This document shows, in pieces, positions 7,399 through 14,362 of a stretch of DNA of 17,120 bases. A model generated the notes under the pieces. That model was given only the letters and a program-made list of their open reading frames with translations, was not told the DNA's origin and did not search any database. The translations under genes and the position numbers were made by a program. The stretch is from Flavobacteriales bacterium UBA2426 (GTDB taxonomy: Bacteria > Bacteroidota > Bacteroidia > Flavobacteriales_F > PHOS-HE28): positions 1 to 17,120 of the forward strand of contig DDRC01000161.1 of NCBI GenBank assembly GCA_002342985.1, in the 5' to 3' direction. How positions within the stretch are numbered: the first letter of the stretch is position 1; each line of letters starts with the position of its first letter.

Positions 7399-8616
7399 AT
7401 GGGCCAGGCCGTGCCCGCCGTGACCGGCGCCTTCCGTCTCGCCGAGCGCACCGCCTACCCGGTGCTGATGGCCATCGCCTTCTCGCACTTGCTGAACGAC
7501 ACGGTGCAGGCGCTGGTGCCGGCGATCTATCCGCTGGTGAAGGCCTCCTTCCAACTCAGCTACGCGCAGATCGGCCTCATCACGCTCACCTTCCAGCTCA
7601 CGGCGTCCATACTGCAGCCACTGGTGGGCCACTGGACGGACAAGCGCCCCCGGCCCTTCGCGCTGGTGGGTGGCATGGGTTCCACCCTCATCGGCCTCGT
7701 GCTGCTCTCGCAGGCGCACAGCTTCGCCATGATCCTGGCATCGGTGGCGCTCATCGGTGTGGGCTCCAGCATCTTCCACCCCGAGGCCTCGCGCATGGCC
7801 TACATGGCCTCCGGCGGCAAGCGCTCGCTCGCGCAATCGGTCTTCCAGCTCGGCGGGAACATGGGCTCCTCATTGGGCCCGCTGCTGGCGGCGGCGGTGG
7901 TGGTTCCCCTTGGTCAAGCCACGGTGGGCTGGTTCACGGTGCTGCCGCTCTTGGCCATGATGGTGCTATGGCGTGTAGGGCGGTGGTACATGCGCATCCT
8001 GGCCATTGGCCGCCGCGGGACGGCTCATCACGGGCCTGTGCGGCGCTCGGTGCTTCCCAGGAGCAAGGTGGCGCTCATCATCGCCACGCTCATGCTGCTG
8101 ATCTTCTCCAAGCAGTTCTATGTGGCCAGCATGACGAGCTACTACACCTTCTACCTCATCGGCCGTTTCGGCCTCAGCGTGCAGGAGGCGCAGGTGCAGC
8201 TCTTCCTCTTCCTCTTCGCCGCCGCCATCGGCACCCTGCTCGGCGGCTTCCTGGGCGACCGCATCGGCTACAAGCGCATCGTGTGGGGCTCCATCCTCGG
8301 CGCGGCGCCCTTCACGCTGGCTCTGCCCCATGCCGATCTCTTCTGGACCGGCGTGCTGGCCTTCCTGGCGGGCCTCATCCTGGCCTCGGCCTTCTCGGCC
8401 ATCCTGGTGTATGCCCAGTTGCTCATCCCGGGACGGGTGGGGCTCGTCTCGGGCCTTTTCTTCGGCTTCGCCTTCGGCATGGCCGGTCTGGGCAGCGCAC
8501 TGCTCGGCCGCCTCGCCGACGCCACCGACATCGACACCGTGTTCCGCATCTGCTCCTTCCTGCCGCTGCTGGGCCTGCTGTGCTGGTACCTGCCGGACCA
8601 GAAGCGCTTCACCTGA
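7399..8616 (+). CDS. MFS exporter, fosmidomycin-resistance (Fsr) family
   Basis: A 405-residue inner-membrane major facilitator with about twelve hydrophobic helices. The N-terminal half carries the features I recognise from Fsr: SHLLNDTVQALVPAIYPL, then LSYAQIGLITLTFQLTAS, LQPLVGHWTDKRP (the loop 2-3 motif of MFS antiporters) and GVGSSIFHPEASR. A second acidic-basic loop, GGFLGDRIGYKRI, sits between the corresponding helices of the C-terminal half. E. coli Fsr exports fosmidomycin; the natural substrate of homologues is unknown, so only drug/metabolite efflux by proton exchange can be inferred. The central loop (about residues 193-218) is basic. It ends 3 nt from the convergent phosphatase gene. 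Confidence 0.88.
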   Translation: MGQAVPAVTGAFRLAERTAYPVLMAIAFSHLLNDTVQALVPAIYPLVKASFQLSYAQIGLITLTFQLTASILQPLVGHWTDKRPRPFALVGGMGSTLIGLVLLSQAHSFAMILASVALIGVGSSIFHPEASRMAYMASGGKRSLAQSVFQLGGNMGSSLGPLLAAAVVVPLGQATVGWFTVLPLLAMMVLWRVGRWYMRILAIGRRGTAHHGPVRRSVLPRSKVALIIATLMLLIFSKQFYVASMTSYYTFYLIGRFGLSVQEAQVQLFLFLFAAAIGTLLGGFLGDRIGYKRIVWGSILGAAPFTLALPHADLFWTGVLAFLAGLILASAFSAILVYAQLLIPGRVGLVSGLFFGFAFGMAGLGSALLGRLADATDIDTVFRICSFLPLLGLLCWYLPDQKRFT

Positions 8617-8623
8617 GGCTCAG
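8613..8623. repeat. Palindrome spanning two convergent stop codons
   Basis: CTGAG-G-CTCAG is a perfect 11-bp palindrome containing the TGA of the MFS gene (8614-8616) and the TGA of the phosphatase gene on the other strand (8620-8622). A second convergent pair at 14357-14365 has TAG-GAG-CTA in the same layout. Part of the symmetry follows from both genes using the same stop, so the excess is small. Confidence 0.4.
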
Positions 8624-9369
8624 AGCCGCGCATTCAGCAGCTTGCCGCTGGCGATCAGCTTGTGCAGGTAGGGCCGCGCAAGCGTGTTCCGGATCGCTTC
8701 AACGTGGTTCATGTTGTGGCAATCCGTGCCCAGCAGCTCATAGGCGCCCGCATCGATGAGGCGCTCCGCCACCTCCTTGGCCTTGGGGCCGTAAGCGCCG
8801 GAAAGGGCCACCAGGTTGAGCTGGAACAGCACGCCGCGCTCCTTCAGCCGCTCGTACTTGCCGAAGTCGTTGTGCCAGAAGCCGTAGCGCTCGGGGTGCG
8901 CCAGCACCGGGCGGTAGCCCTGCGTCTGCATCAGGAAGACGACATTGAGCAGCATGGCCGGCTCGCTGATGAAGGGCAGCTCGAAGAGCAGCAGCCGGTC
9001 GCCGAAGGTGAGCACCTGCCCCTCGGTCACCTTGCGTTCCAGCTCGTGGTCCAGGTAGTACTCGGCCGCTGCGTCCACCTGGATGTCGATGCCCCGACGG
9101 CGCACCTCGGCCCGCAGCTTCTCCAATCCGCCGAGGATGATCTCGGGTGTGTTGCGGTAGCCGTCGGCCATGCTGTGCGGCGTGGTGATCACCTTGCGGT
9201 AACCGAGTTCGCGCATGGCGGCCAGCAGCTCCATGCTCTGCTCCAGGCTCTGCGCCCCATCGTCGATGCCCGGGATGAAATGGCTGTGCACATCGCAGCC
9301 CAGGACAGACAGGTCGGCCGGGCCGAGCGCCGGCTCCTTCTTACCGAACAGGCTGCCGAAGAGGCCCAT
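8620..9369 (-). CDS. CpsB/CapC/YwqE-type PHP tyrosine phosphatase
   Basis: A 249-residue metal-dependent phosphatase of the PHP superfamily. Metal-site motifs are complete: DVHSHFIPGIDDG (D26, H28, H30, D36-D37), TPH (63-65), AAEYY (E103), LAHPERY (H158) and GTDCHN (D216, H218). In Gram-positive capsule loci such enzymes dephosphorylate the bacterial tyrosine kinase that controls polysaccharide chain length. Here no kinase or Wzz-like gene is in view, so the partner must be elsewhere. The start is ATG 9369 (MGLFGSLFGKKEP), 2 nt after the rfbB stop; the open frame extends upstream to 9507 but that part overlaps rfbB and is not conserved-looking. It is the last gene of the five-gene minus-strand unit. 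Confidence 0.9.
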   Translation of the reverse strand: MGLFGSLFGKKEPALGPADLSVLGCDVHSHFIPGIDDGAQSLEQSMELLAAMRELGYRKVITTPHSMADGYRNTPEIILGGLEKLRAEVRRRGIDIQVDAAAEYYLDHELERKVTEGQVLTFGDRLLLFELPFISEPAMLLNVVFLMQTQGYRPVLAHPERYGFWHNDFGKYERLKERGVLFQLNLVALSGAYGPKAKEVAERLIDAGAYELLGTDCHNMNHVEAIRNTLARPYLHKLIASGKLLNARL

Positions 9370-9371
9370 CG

Positions 9372-10427
9372 TCAGCGCTCGGAGTAGTGCGCCTCGTAGT
9401 ACTGCTGGTAGGCTCCGCTCGTCACGTGGTCCAGCCACTCGGTGTTGGCCAGGTACCAGTCCACCGTGCGCTCCAGCCCCTCCTCGAAGGTGATGCTCGG
9501 CCTCCACCCCAGATCACGCTCGATCTTGGAGGCGTCGATGGCGTAGCGCAGGTCGTGCCCGGCGCGGTCGGTGACATAGGTGATCAGCTTCGCGCTCTCC
9601 CCTTCGGCACGGCCCAGCTTGCGGTCCATGATGCTGCAGAGCAGGTGCACCAGGTCGATGTTCTTCCACTCGTTGTGGCCGCCGATGTTGTAGGTCTCGC
9701 CGTTCACGCCGGTGTGGAAGATGGTGTCGATGGCGGCGGCATGGTCCTCCACCCAGAGCCAGTCGCGCACGTTCTCGCCCTTGCCGTACACCGGCAGCGG
9801 CTTGTTGCTGCGGATGTTGTTGATCATCAGCGGGATCAACTTCTCCGGGAAGTGGTGGCTGCCGTAGTTGTTGCTGCAGTTGCTCACCACGAAGGGCAGC
9901 TTGTAGGTATTGCCGTAAGCCCGCACGAAATGGTCGCTGCTGGCCTTACTGGCGCTGTAGGGGCTCTGCGGATCGTAGGGCGTCTTCTCGGTGAAGAAGC
10001 CGTCATCGTGCAGGGAGCCGTACACTTCGTCAGTGCTCACATGGTAGAAGCGCTTGCCCTCAGAGTCGCCTTTCCATGTCTCCTTGGCGGCATTCAGCAA
10101 GGTCACGGTGCCGAACACGTTGGTGCGCACGAAGGCCAGCGGATCGGTGATGCTGCGATCCACGTGGCTCTCGGCTGCGAGGTGGATCACCCCGTCGATC
10201 GCGAAGTCCGTGAACACCTTCGCCACCGCTTCGGCATCGCAGATATCGGCCTTCACGAAGGTGTAGTTCGGCGCCTGCTCAACGTCGCGCAGGTTCTCCA
10301 GGTTGCCCGCGTAGGTGAGCGCATCCAGGTTGATGATGCGGTATTGCGGGTATTTGGTGACGAAGCGGCGCACCACATGGCTGCCGATGAACCCGGCACC
10401 GCCGGTGATGAGGATGTTGCGCTGCAT
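9372..10427 (-). CDS. rfbB: dTDP-glucose 4,6-dehydratase
   Basis: Makes dTDP-4-keto-6-deoxyglucose, the branch point for rhamnose, fucosamine and many deoxysugars. The protein is 351 residues from ATG 10427; a GTG at 10433 overlapping the preceding stop (GTGA) would add two residues and is a fair alternative. SDR features: GGAGFIGSHVVRRF at the N-terminus, DALTYAGNLENL, AAESHVDRSI, the catalytic STDEVYG (T132, D133, E134), YSASK (Y157, K161), NCSNNYG and the C-terminal DRAGHDLRYAID. This set is diagnostic for RfbB/RmlB. The usual partners rfbA, rfbC and rfbD are absent from the window, so the end product cannot be named. It sits 2 nt or less from both neighbours in the operon. Confidence 0.95.
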   Translation of the reverse strand: MQRNILITGGAGFIGSHVVRRFVTKYPQYRIINLDALTYAGNLENLRDVEQAPNYTFVKADICDAEAVAKVFTDFAIDGVIHLAAESHVDRSITDPLAFVRTNVFGTVTLLNAAKETWKGDSEGKRFYHVSTDEVYGSLHDDGFFTEKTPYDPQSPYSASKASSDHFVRAYGNTYKLPFVVSNCSNNYGSHHFPEKLIPLMINNIRSNKPLPVYGKGENVRDWLWVEDHAAAIDTIFHTGVNGETYNIGGHNEWKNIDLVHLLCSIMDRKLGRAEGESAKLITYVTDRAGHDLRYAIDASKIERDLGWRPSITFEEGLERTVDWYLANTEWLDHVTSGAYQQYYEAHYSER

Positions 10428-10429
10428 GC

Positions 10430-11728
10430 TCACAGGCTCCAGTAGGTAAGGTCCTTGATCTTCTTCCGGAAGACGCCCTTCAGGTCCACCAGCACGCCCT
10501 TGGGCTTCAGCATGCCCTTGAACCAGGCCTCGTCCTTGCCGGCGTACTCGGCGTGGTTCACGGCCACGATGATGGCATCATAAGGGCCCTTCATCTCCTT
10601 CGCCAGCTCATAGCCGTACTCGTGCTTCACCTCGTCGCTGTCGGCGTGCGGGTCGGTCACGTCCACGTGGCAGCTGAAGCTCTTCAGCTCGTTCACCACG
10701 TCGGCCACTTTGCTGTTGCGGATGTCGGTGACGTTCTCCTTGAAGGTGGCGCCCATCACCAGCACCCGTGCATCGGCGGGATTGGTCCCGGCGGCGATGA
10801 TCTTCTTCACCGTCTGCTTGGCGGTATAGCCGCCCATGCTGTCGTTCACGAAGCGGCCGGCATCGATGATCTGCGCATGGTAGCCCAGTTCCTTCGCTTT
10901 GTACACGAGGTAGTAGGGATCCACGCCGATGCAGTGGCCGCCGACCAGGCCCGGCTGGAACTTGAGGAAGTTCCACTTGGTGCCCGCAGCCTCCAGCACG
11001 TCGTAGGTGTTGATACCCATCCGGTTGAAGATGATCGAGAGCTCGTTGATCAGGGCGATGTTCACGTCGCGCTGCGTGTTCTCGATGATCTTGGCCGCCT
11101 CGGCCACCTTGATGCTGGCCGCGCGGTGCACGCCAGCCTTCACCACCAGCTCGTACACCTTGGCCACGGTCTCCGCGCTCTCGGCATCGCATCCGCTGGT
11201 CACCTTCACGATGCGCTCCAGGGTGTGCTCCTTGTCGCCGGGGTTGATGCGCTCGGGGCTGTAGCCCACCTTGAAGTCCTCCACGAACCTGAGGTTGCTG
11301 AGGCGCTCCAGCAGCGGCACGCAGTCCTCCTCGGTACAGCCGGGGTACACCGTGCTCTCGTACACCACGTAGTCGCCCTTCTTCAGCACTTGGCCCACGG
11401 TGCGCGTGGCTCCCAGCAGCGGGCCCAGGTCGGGGATGTTCTGGCTGTCGATGGGGGTGGGAACGGCCACGATGAAGAACTCCACGTCCTTCAGGTCGCT
11501 CAGGTCGGCGGTGAAGTGGATGTCGCAGCCCTCGAAGTCCTCAGCGGGCAGCTCGTTGCTCGGGTCCTCGCCGCGGCGCATCATGTCCACGCGCTTCTGG
11601 TTGATGTCGAAGCCCACCACCTTGATCCGGCGCGCGAAGGCCAGGGCGATGGGAAGGCCCACATAGCCCAGGCCGATCACGGCCAGCTTGGCCTCCTTCC
11701 TCAGCAGTCGGTCATACAGGTTGCTCAT
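10430..11728 (-). CDS. UDP-N-acetyl-hexosamine 6-dehydrogenase (WbpO/TviB type)
   Basis: A 432-residue NAD-dependent dehydrogenase that oxidises C6 of a UDP-N-acetylhexosamine to the uronate in two steps. It has the Rossmann motif IGLGYVGLP (about 18-26), VAVPTPID, ESTVYPGCTEE, GYSPERINPGD, VAEAAKIIENTQRDVNIA and the catalytic cysteine C266 in VGGHCIGVDPYYL. The SPERINPGD and GGHCIGVDPYYL forms place it with TviB/WbpO/CapL rather than with UDP-glucose dehydrogenases (compare [10 protein letters not shown] in the ugd gene at the right edge). Given WbpB and WbpD upstream, the likely substrate is UDP-GlcNAc, but UDP-GalNAc cannot be excluded. Its start overlaps the end of wbpB by 17 nt, so the two are translated from one message. 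Confidence 0.91.
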   Translation of the reverse strand: MSNLYDRLLRKEAKLAVIGLGYVGLPIALAFARRIKVVGFDINQKRVDMMRRGEDPSNELPAEDFEGCDIHFTADLSDLKDVEFFIVAVPTPIDSQNIPDLGPLLGATRTVGQVLKKGDYVVYESTVYPGCTEEDCVPLLERLSNLRFVEDFKVGYSPERINPGDKEHTLERIVKVTSGCDAESAETVAKVYELVVKAGVHRAASIKVAEAAKIIENTQRDVNIALINELSIIFNRMGINTYDVLEAAGTKWNFLKFQPGLVGGHCIGVDPYYLVYKAKELGYHAQIIDAGRFVNDSMGGYTAKQTVKKIIAAGTNPADARVLVMGATFKENVTDIRNSKVADVVNELKSFSCHVDVTDPHADSDEVKHEYGYELAKEMKGPYDAIIVAVNHAEYAGKDEAWFKGMLKPKGVLVDLKGVFRKKIKDLTYWSL

Positions 11729-12749
11729 CCCTCTTCTCGTAGATGCGTTCGATGATCTCCACCACCTTCAGCCCTTCCAAGGCATTGGTGGTGAGGGTTG
11801 TCCTTCCCTTCAGGGTGTCCACCACGTTGTCGATGATGTACCCGTGGTTGTTGGCGCTGCCCTTGTAGGCGCCGTAGTCGTTGGCCGGATTGGTGGGCGC
11901 CAGCTCGGGCAAGGAGTAGCCCTCGATATGGCAGTGCTCCACCTGGTCCATGTACTGCCCGCCGATCTTCACGCTGCCCTTGGAGCCGATGATGGTCATG
12001 CTGCTCTCCAGGTTCCGGTCCCACACCGCGGTGCTGTAATTGATGCAGCCCATGCCTCCGTTGAGGAAGCGGAAGGTGACCAGGCCGCTGTCCTCGAAGG
12101 CCGTCAGGTCGCGATGGGCGAAGTCGGCGAATTTCCCTTGGATGTCCGTGATGTCGCCGAAGAGCCAGTACAGGATGTCGATGAAGTGGCTGAATTGCGT
12201 GAAGAGCGTGCCGCCATCGAGGTCGGCGGTGCCCTTCCAGCTTCCGGCCCGGTAGTACCGTGCATCGCGGTTCCAGTAGCAGTTCACCTGCACCAGGTGG
12301 ATATCGCCCAGCAGCCCGCGGTCCACCACGCCCTTGATCCACTGGCTGGGCGGGCTGTAGCGGTTCTGCATCACGCCGAACACGGTGCGGTGCACCTGCA
12401 GGGCCTTGTAGAGCACGGCTTCGCAGCTGGCCTTGGTGAGCGCCATGGGCTTCTCGCACACCACGTGCTTCCGGGCCTCCAGCGCCTTGATGCTCTGCGG
12501 CGCGTGCAGCCCGTTGGGCGTGCAGATGTTCACGACCTCGATGCCGGGTACGGCGGCGAGCATCGCGTCCATGTCCTGGAACCAAGGGGCATCGAAGCCC
12601 TCCAGCCCGAGCTCCTCCTTGGGCCGGGTATCGCACAGGGCCACCAGTTCGCACTCGGGGTGCCGGCGGATCATGTCCGCGTGCCGCTTGCCGATGTGGC
12701 CGCAGCCGACCACCGCGAATCGGATCCTCTGTTGCGTGGGCAGCGGCAT
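11712..12749 (-). CDS. wbpB: UDP-N-acetyl-glucosaminuronate 3-dehydrogenase (WbpB/WlbA-like, Gfo/Idh/MocA)
   Basis: A 345-residue Gfo/Idh/MocA oxidoreductase. It probably oxidises C3 of UDP-GlcNAc-uronate to the 3-keto sugar that an aminotransferase (WbpE) then aminates. N-terminal NAD site VVGCGHIGKRH (G15-G20), ICTPNGLHAPQ, the EKP motif with K100 (HVVCEKPMAL), and DGGTLFTQFSHFIDIL with D178 and H188 are the expected catalytic features. YWNRDARYYRAGSWKGT matches the WbpB/WlbA subgroup as I know it. Substrate assignment rests on that and on its position between a UDP-HexNAc 6-dehydrogenase and a WbpD-type acetyltransferase; Gfo/Idh proteins are hard to assign alone. It starts 3 nt after the wbpD stop. 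Confidence 0.86.
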   Translation of the reverse strand: MPLPTQQRIRFAVVGCGHIGKRHADMIRRHPECELVALCDTRPKEELGLEGFDAPWFQDMDAMLAAVPGIEVVNICTPNGLHAPQSIKALEARKHVVCEKPMALTKASCEAVLYKALQVHRTVFGVMQNRYSPPSQWIKGVVDRGLLGDIHLVQVNCYWNRDARYYRAGSWKGTADLDGGTLFTQFSHFIDILYWLFGDITDIQGKFADFAHRDLTAFEDSGLVTFRFLNGGMGCINYSTAVWDRNLESSMTIIGSKGSVKIGGQYMDQVEHCHIEGYSLPELAPTNPANDYGAYKGSANNHGYIIDNVVDTLKGRTTLTTNALEGLKVVEIIERIYEKRDEQPV

Positions 12750-12752
12750 GGC

Positions 12753-13325
12753 TCAGGCGATGCGCGTAACGCGCCCGTTCACCAGCCGGTAGCGCTGGCC
12801 GCTCTCCGGGCAGGCGGCCTCACCGGCCTCATTGAACCTCAGCTTGTGGCCGAACTCGCTCATCCAGCCGCTTTGGCGGGCGGGATTGCCCACCACGAGC
12901 GCGTAGTCGGGCACCTCCCGGGTCACCACGGCGCCGGCCCCTACGAAGGCGTAGCGGCCGATGTCGTGCCCGCAGACGATGGTGGCGTTGGCCCCGATGG
13001 AAGCGCCCTGTTTCACGAGCGTGCGAAGGTACTGGTCCCTCCGGGCCACGGCGCTGCGCGGGTTGATGACGTTGGTGAACACGCACGAGGGGCCGAGGAA
13101 GACATCGTCCTCGCACTCCACCCCGGTGTAGATGCTCACGTTGTTCTGCACCTTCACGTTGCGGCCCAGCTTCACGCCGGGGCTCACCACCACGTTCTGC
13201 CCGATGTTGCAGCCCTCGCCGATCTCGCAGCCGGGCATGATGTGCGAAAAGTGCCAGATGCGTGTGCCCTCGCCGATGACGGCGCCCTCATCGATGACGG
13301 CGGTGGGGTGGGCGATGTAGGGCAT
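12753..13325 (-). CDS. wbpD: UDP-2-acetamido-3-amino-glucuronate N-acetyltransferase (WbpD/WlbB-like)
   Basis: A 190-residue left-handed beta-helix acyltransferase, expected as a trimer using acetyl-CoA to acetylate the 3-amino group of UDP-GlcNAc3NA. Hexapeptide repeats run from about residue 12 to 140 ([48 protein letters not shown]). The insertion [17 protein letters not shown] and the tail [14 protein letters not shown] are specific to WbpD/WlbB and separate it from serine or general sugar acetyltransferases. A short C-terminal extension ([15 protein letters not shown]) follows, as in other members. It is the first gene of the five-gene unit, with a -7 box 12 nt ahead of its ATG, and diverges from the T9SS cargo gene. 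Confidence 0.92.
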   Translation of the reverse strand: MPYIAHPTAVIDEGAVIGEGTRIWHFSHIMPGCEIGEGCNIGQNVVVSPGVKLGRNVKVQNNVSIYTGVECEDDVFLGPSCVFTNVINPRSAVARRDQYLRTLVKQGASIGANATIVCGHDIGRYAFVGAGAVVTREVPDYALVVGNPARQSGWMSEFGHKLRFNEAGEAACPESGQRYRLVNGRVTRIA

Positions 13326-13337
13326 GGCGAAGGGCCG

Positions 13338-13345
13338 CGAATATA
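13338..13345 (-). promoter_or_regulatory. Predicted -7 box of the wbpD-to-cpsB operon (TATATTCG)
   Basis: On the minus strand TATATTCG matches TAnnTT(C/T)G and ends 12 nt before the wbpD ATG. It is the only box found ahead of the five minus-strand genes down to 8620, which supports a single transcript. The 95-bp region 13326-13420 must also hold the promoter of the cargo gene on the plus strand, where I see only an imperfect TAGCTTG at 13406-13412. Confidence 0.58.
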
Positions 13346-13420
13346 CCGAAGGGAGGGGGATGGTATATGGCTGGCAGCCAATGGCAAGGGATCACGTCTT
13401 GGTCTTAGCTTGTCTTGCTC

Positions 13421-14359
13421 ATGAGGGTCCTTTCTGTCATCCTAGCGACCGTGACCTTCGGTCCCGTCACGGGCCAGCAGCAATGGTGGGCGCCGGGTGC
13501 GTGCTGGGTCTACGAGCAGCTCCATTTAAGCCCCTATCTCGACATCTACATGTACACCGGCGATACCATGATTGATGGATTGCTGGCTCAGCAATGCACT
13601 CACCGCATTTGCTACCTGAATTACGGCACAGGTGGTGTTGTGGACACGAGCTGCGTGAGTGATATCTGGTGGTTCAGGGACTGGGTGAGCCAGCAGGGAG
13701 ACGTTGTCTATTACAGGTCGTCGTTCTCGGCATCCCCATGGGACACCTTGTACTACCTGGGTGTGCCGGGCAATCGCTGGTGGCCGCCGAACTCAACCGG
13801 CTCGTGCGGGTACTTCGGCATGCTCGAGATACAGGATACGGGGCACGTCGTCATCGATGGCGCGAACCTGCGGACATGGAGCTTGGCATACCTGGATTCA
13901 GCCGGAACCTCGACATGGGGCAACGGACAGATCTTCGGGTCTGATACGCTTGCCATCATAGAGCGGATCGGTGGTCTTCCACGGAATTTCACCCATTACG
14001 GATATGATTGTTTTGGCCCGGTGGACCCTTCGTTTTTTCGATTGCAGCATTACTCCGATTGGCAGATCACGATTGGTGGCGGTGTCACTTGCGATTTTGC
14101 GCTAAGGGCCGATAGCCGCTCCATGCAAACCGCGCTCTCGCTCCACCCCAACCCCGGCACCACCTTCCAGATCACCGGTTTGGGCAGCCGCCCCGTGCGA
14201 TTGCGCGTTCTCGACATGCAGGGGCGCGTGGTGCACGAGGGCCTCGCGGCCACCGAGCATTCCCCCGTGGATCCCGGCGACCTGAACCACGGCCCCTACT
14301 TGGTGGAGGTGCGGCTGGCCGATGGACAACGGGAGGTGATTCGCTGGGTCAAGGAATAG
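13421..14359 (+). CDS. Secreted protein with type IX secretion (Por/T9SS) C-terminal sorting domain
   Basis: The function of the 312-residue protein is not recognised. It begins with a signal peptide (MRVLSVILATVTFGPVTG, cleavage near residue 18) and ends in a type A T9SS sorting domain from about residue 239: LHPNPGTTFQI, then LRVLDMQGRVV, and finally LNHGPYLVEVRL...VIRWVKE. So it should cross the inner membrane by Sec and the outer membrane by T9SS, then be released or attached to the surface. The passenger (about 19-235) is rich in Trp, Tyr and Gly, with six or more cysteines, and no catalytic motif I can name. Base composition changes sharply near 14110: the passenger is near 50% G+C, the sorting domain near 75%. 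ATG 13421 is chosen over TTG 13415 for the better signal peptide. Confidence 0.88.
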   Translation: MRVLSVILATVTFGPVTGQQQWWAPGACWVYEQLHLSPYLDIYMYTGDTMIDGLLAQQCTHRICYLNYGTGGVVDTSCVSDIWWFRDWVSQQGDVVYYRSSFSASPWDTLYYLGVPGNRWWPPNSTGSCGYFGMLEIQDTGHVVIDGANLRTWSLAYLDSAGTSTWGNGQIFGSDTLAIIERIGGLPRNFTHYGYDCFGPVDPSFFRLQHYSDWQITIGGGVTCDFALRADSRSMQTALSLHPNPGTTFQITGLGSRPVRLRVLDMQGRVVHEGLAATEHSPVDPGDLNHGPYLVEVRLADGQREVIRWVKE

Positions 14360-14362
14360 GAG

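Noticed and set aside
9370..9507. N-terminal extension of the phosphatase gene to an upstream start at 9507
   Set aside because: It would overlap the 3' end of rfbB by over 130 bp and has no family similarity; ATG 9369, 2 nt after the rfbB stop, fits the operon.
11688..13424. A 578-codon open frame on the plus strand opposite the wbp genes
   Set aside because: It is the antisense shadow of three clearly recognised genes. The translation is rich in His, Val, Leu and Ala with no motifs, as GC-rich shadows are.
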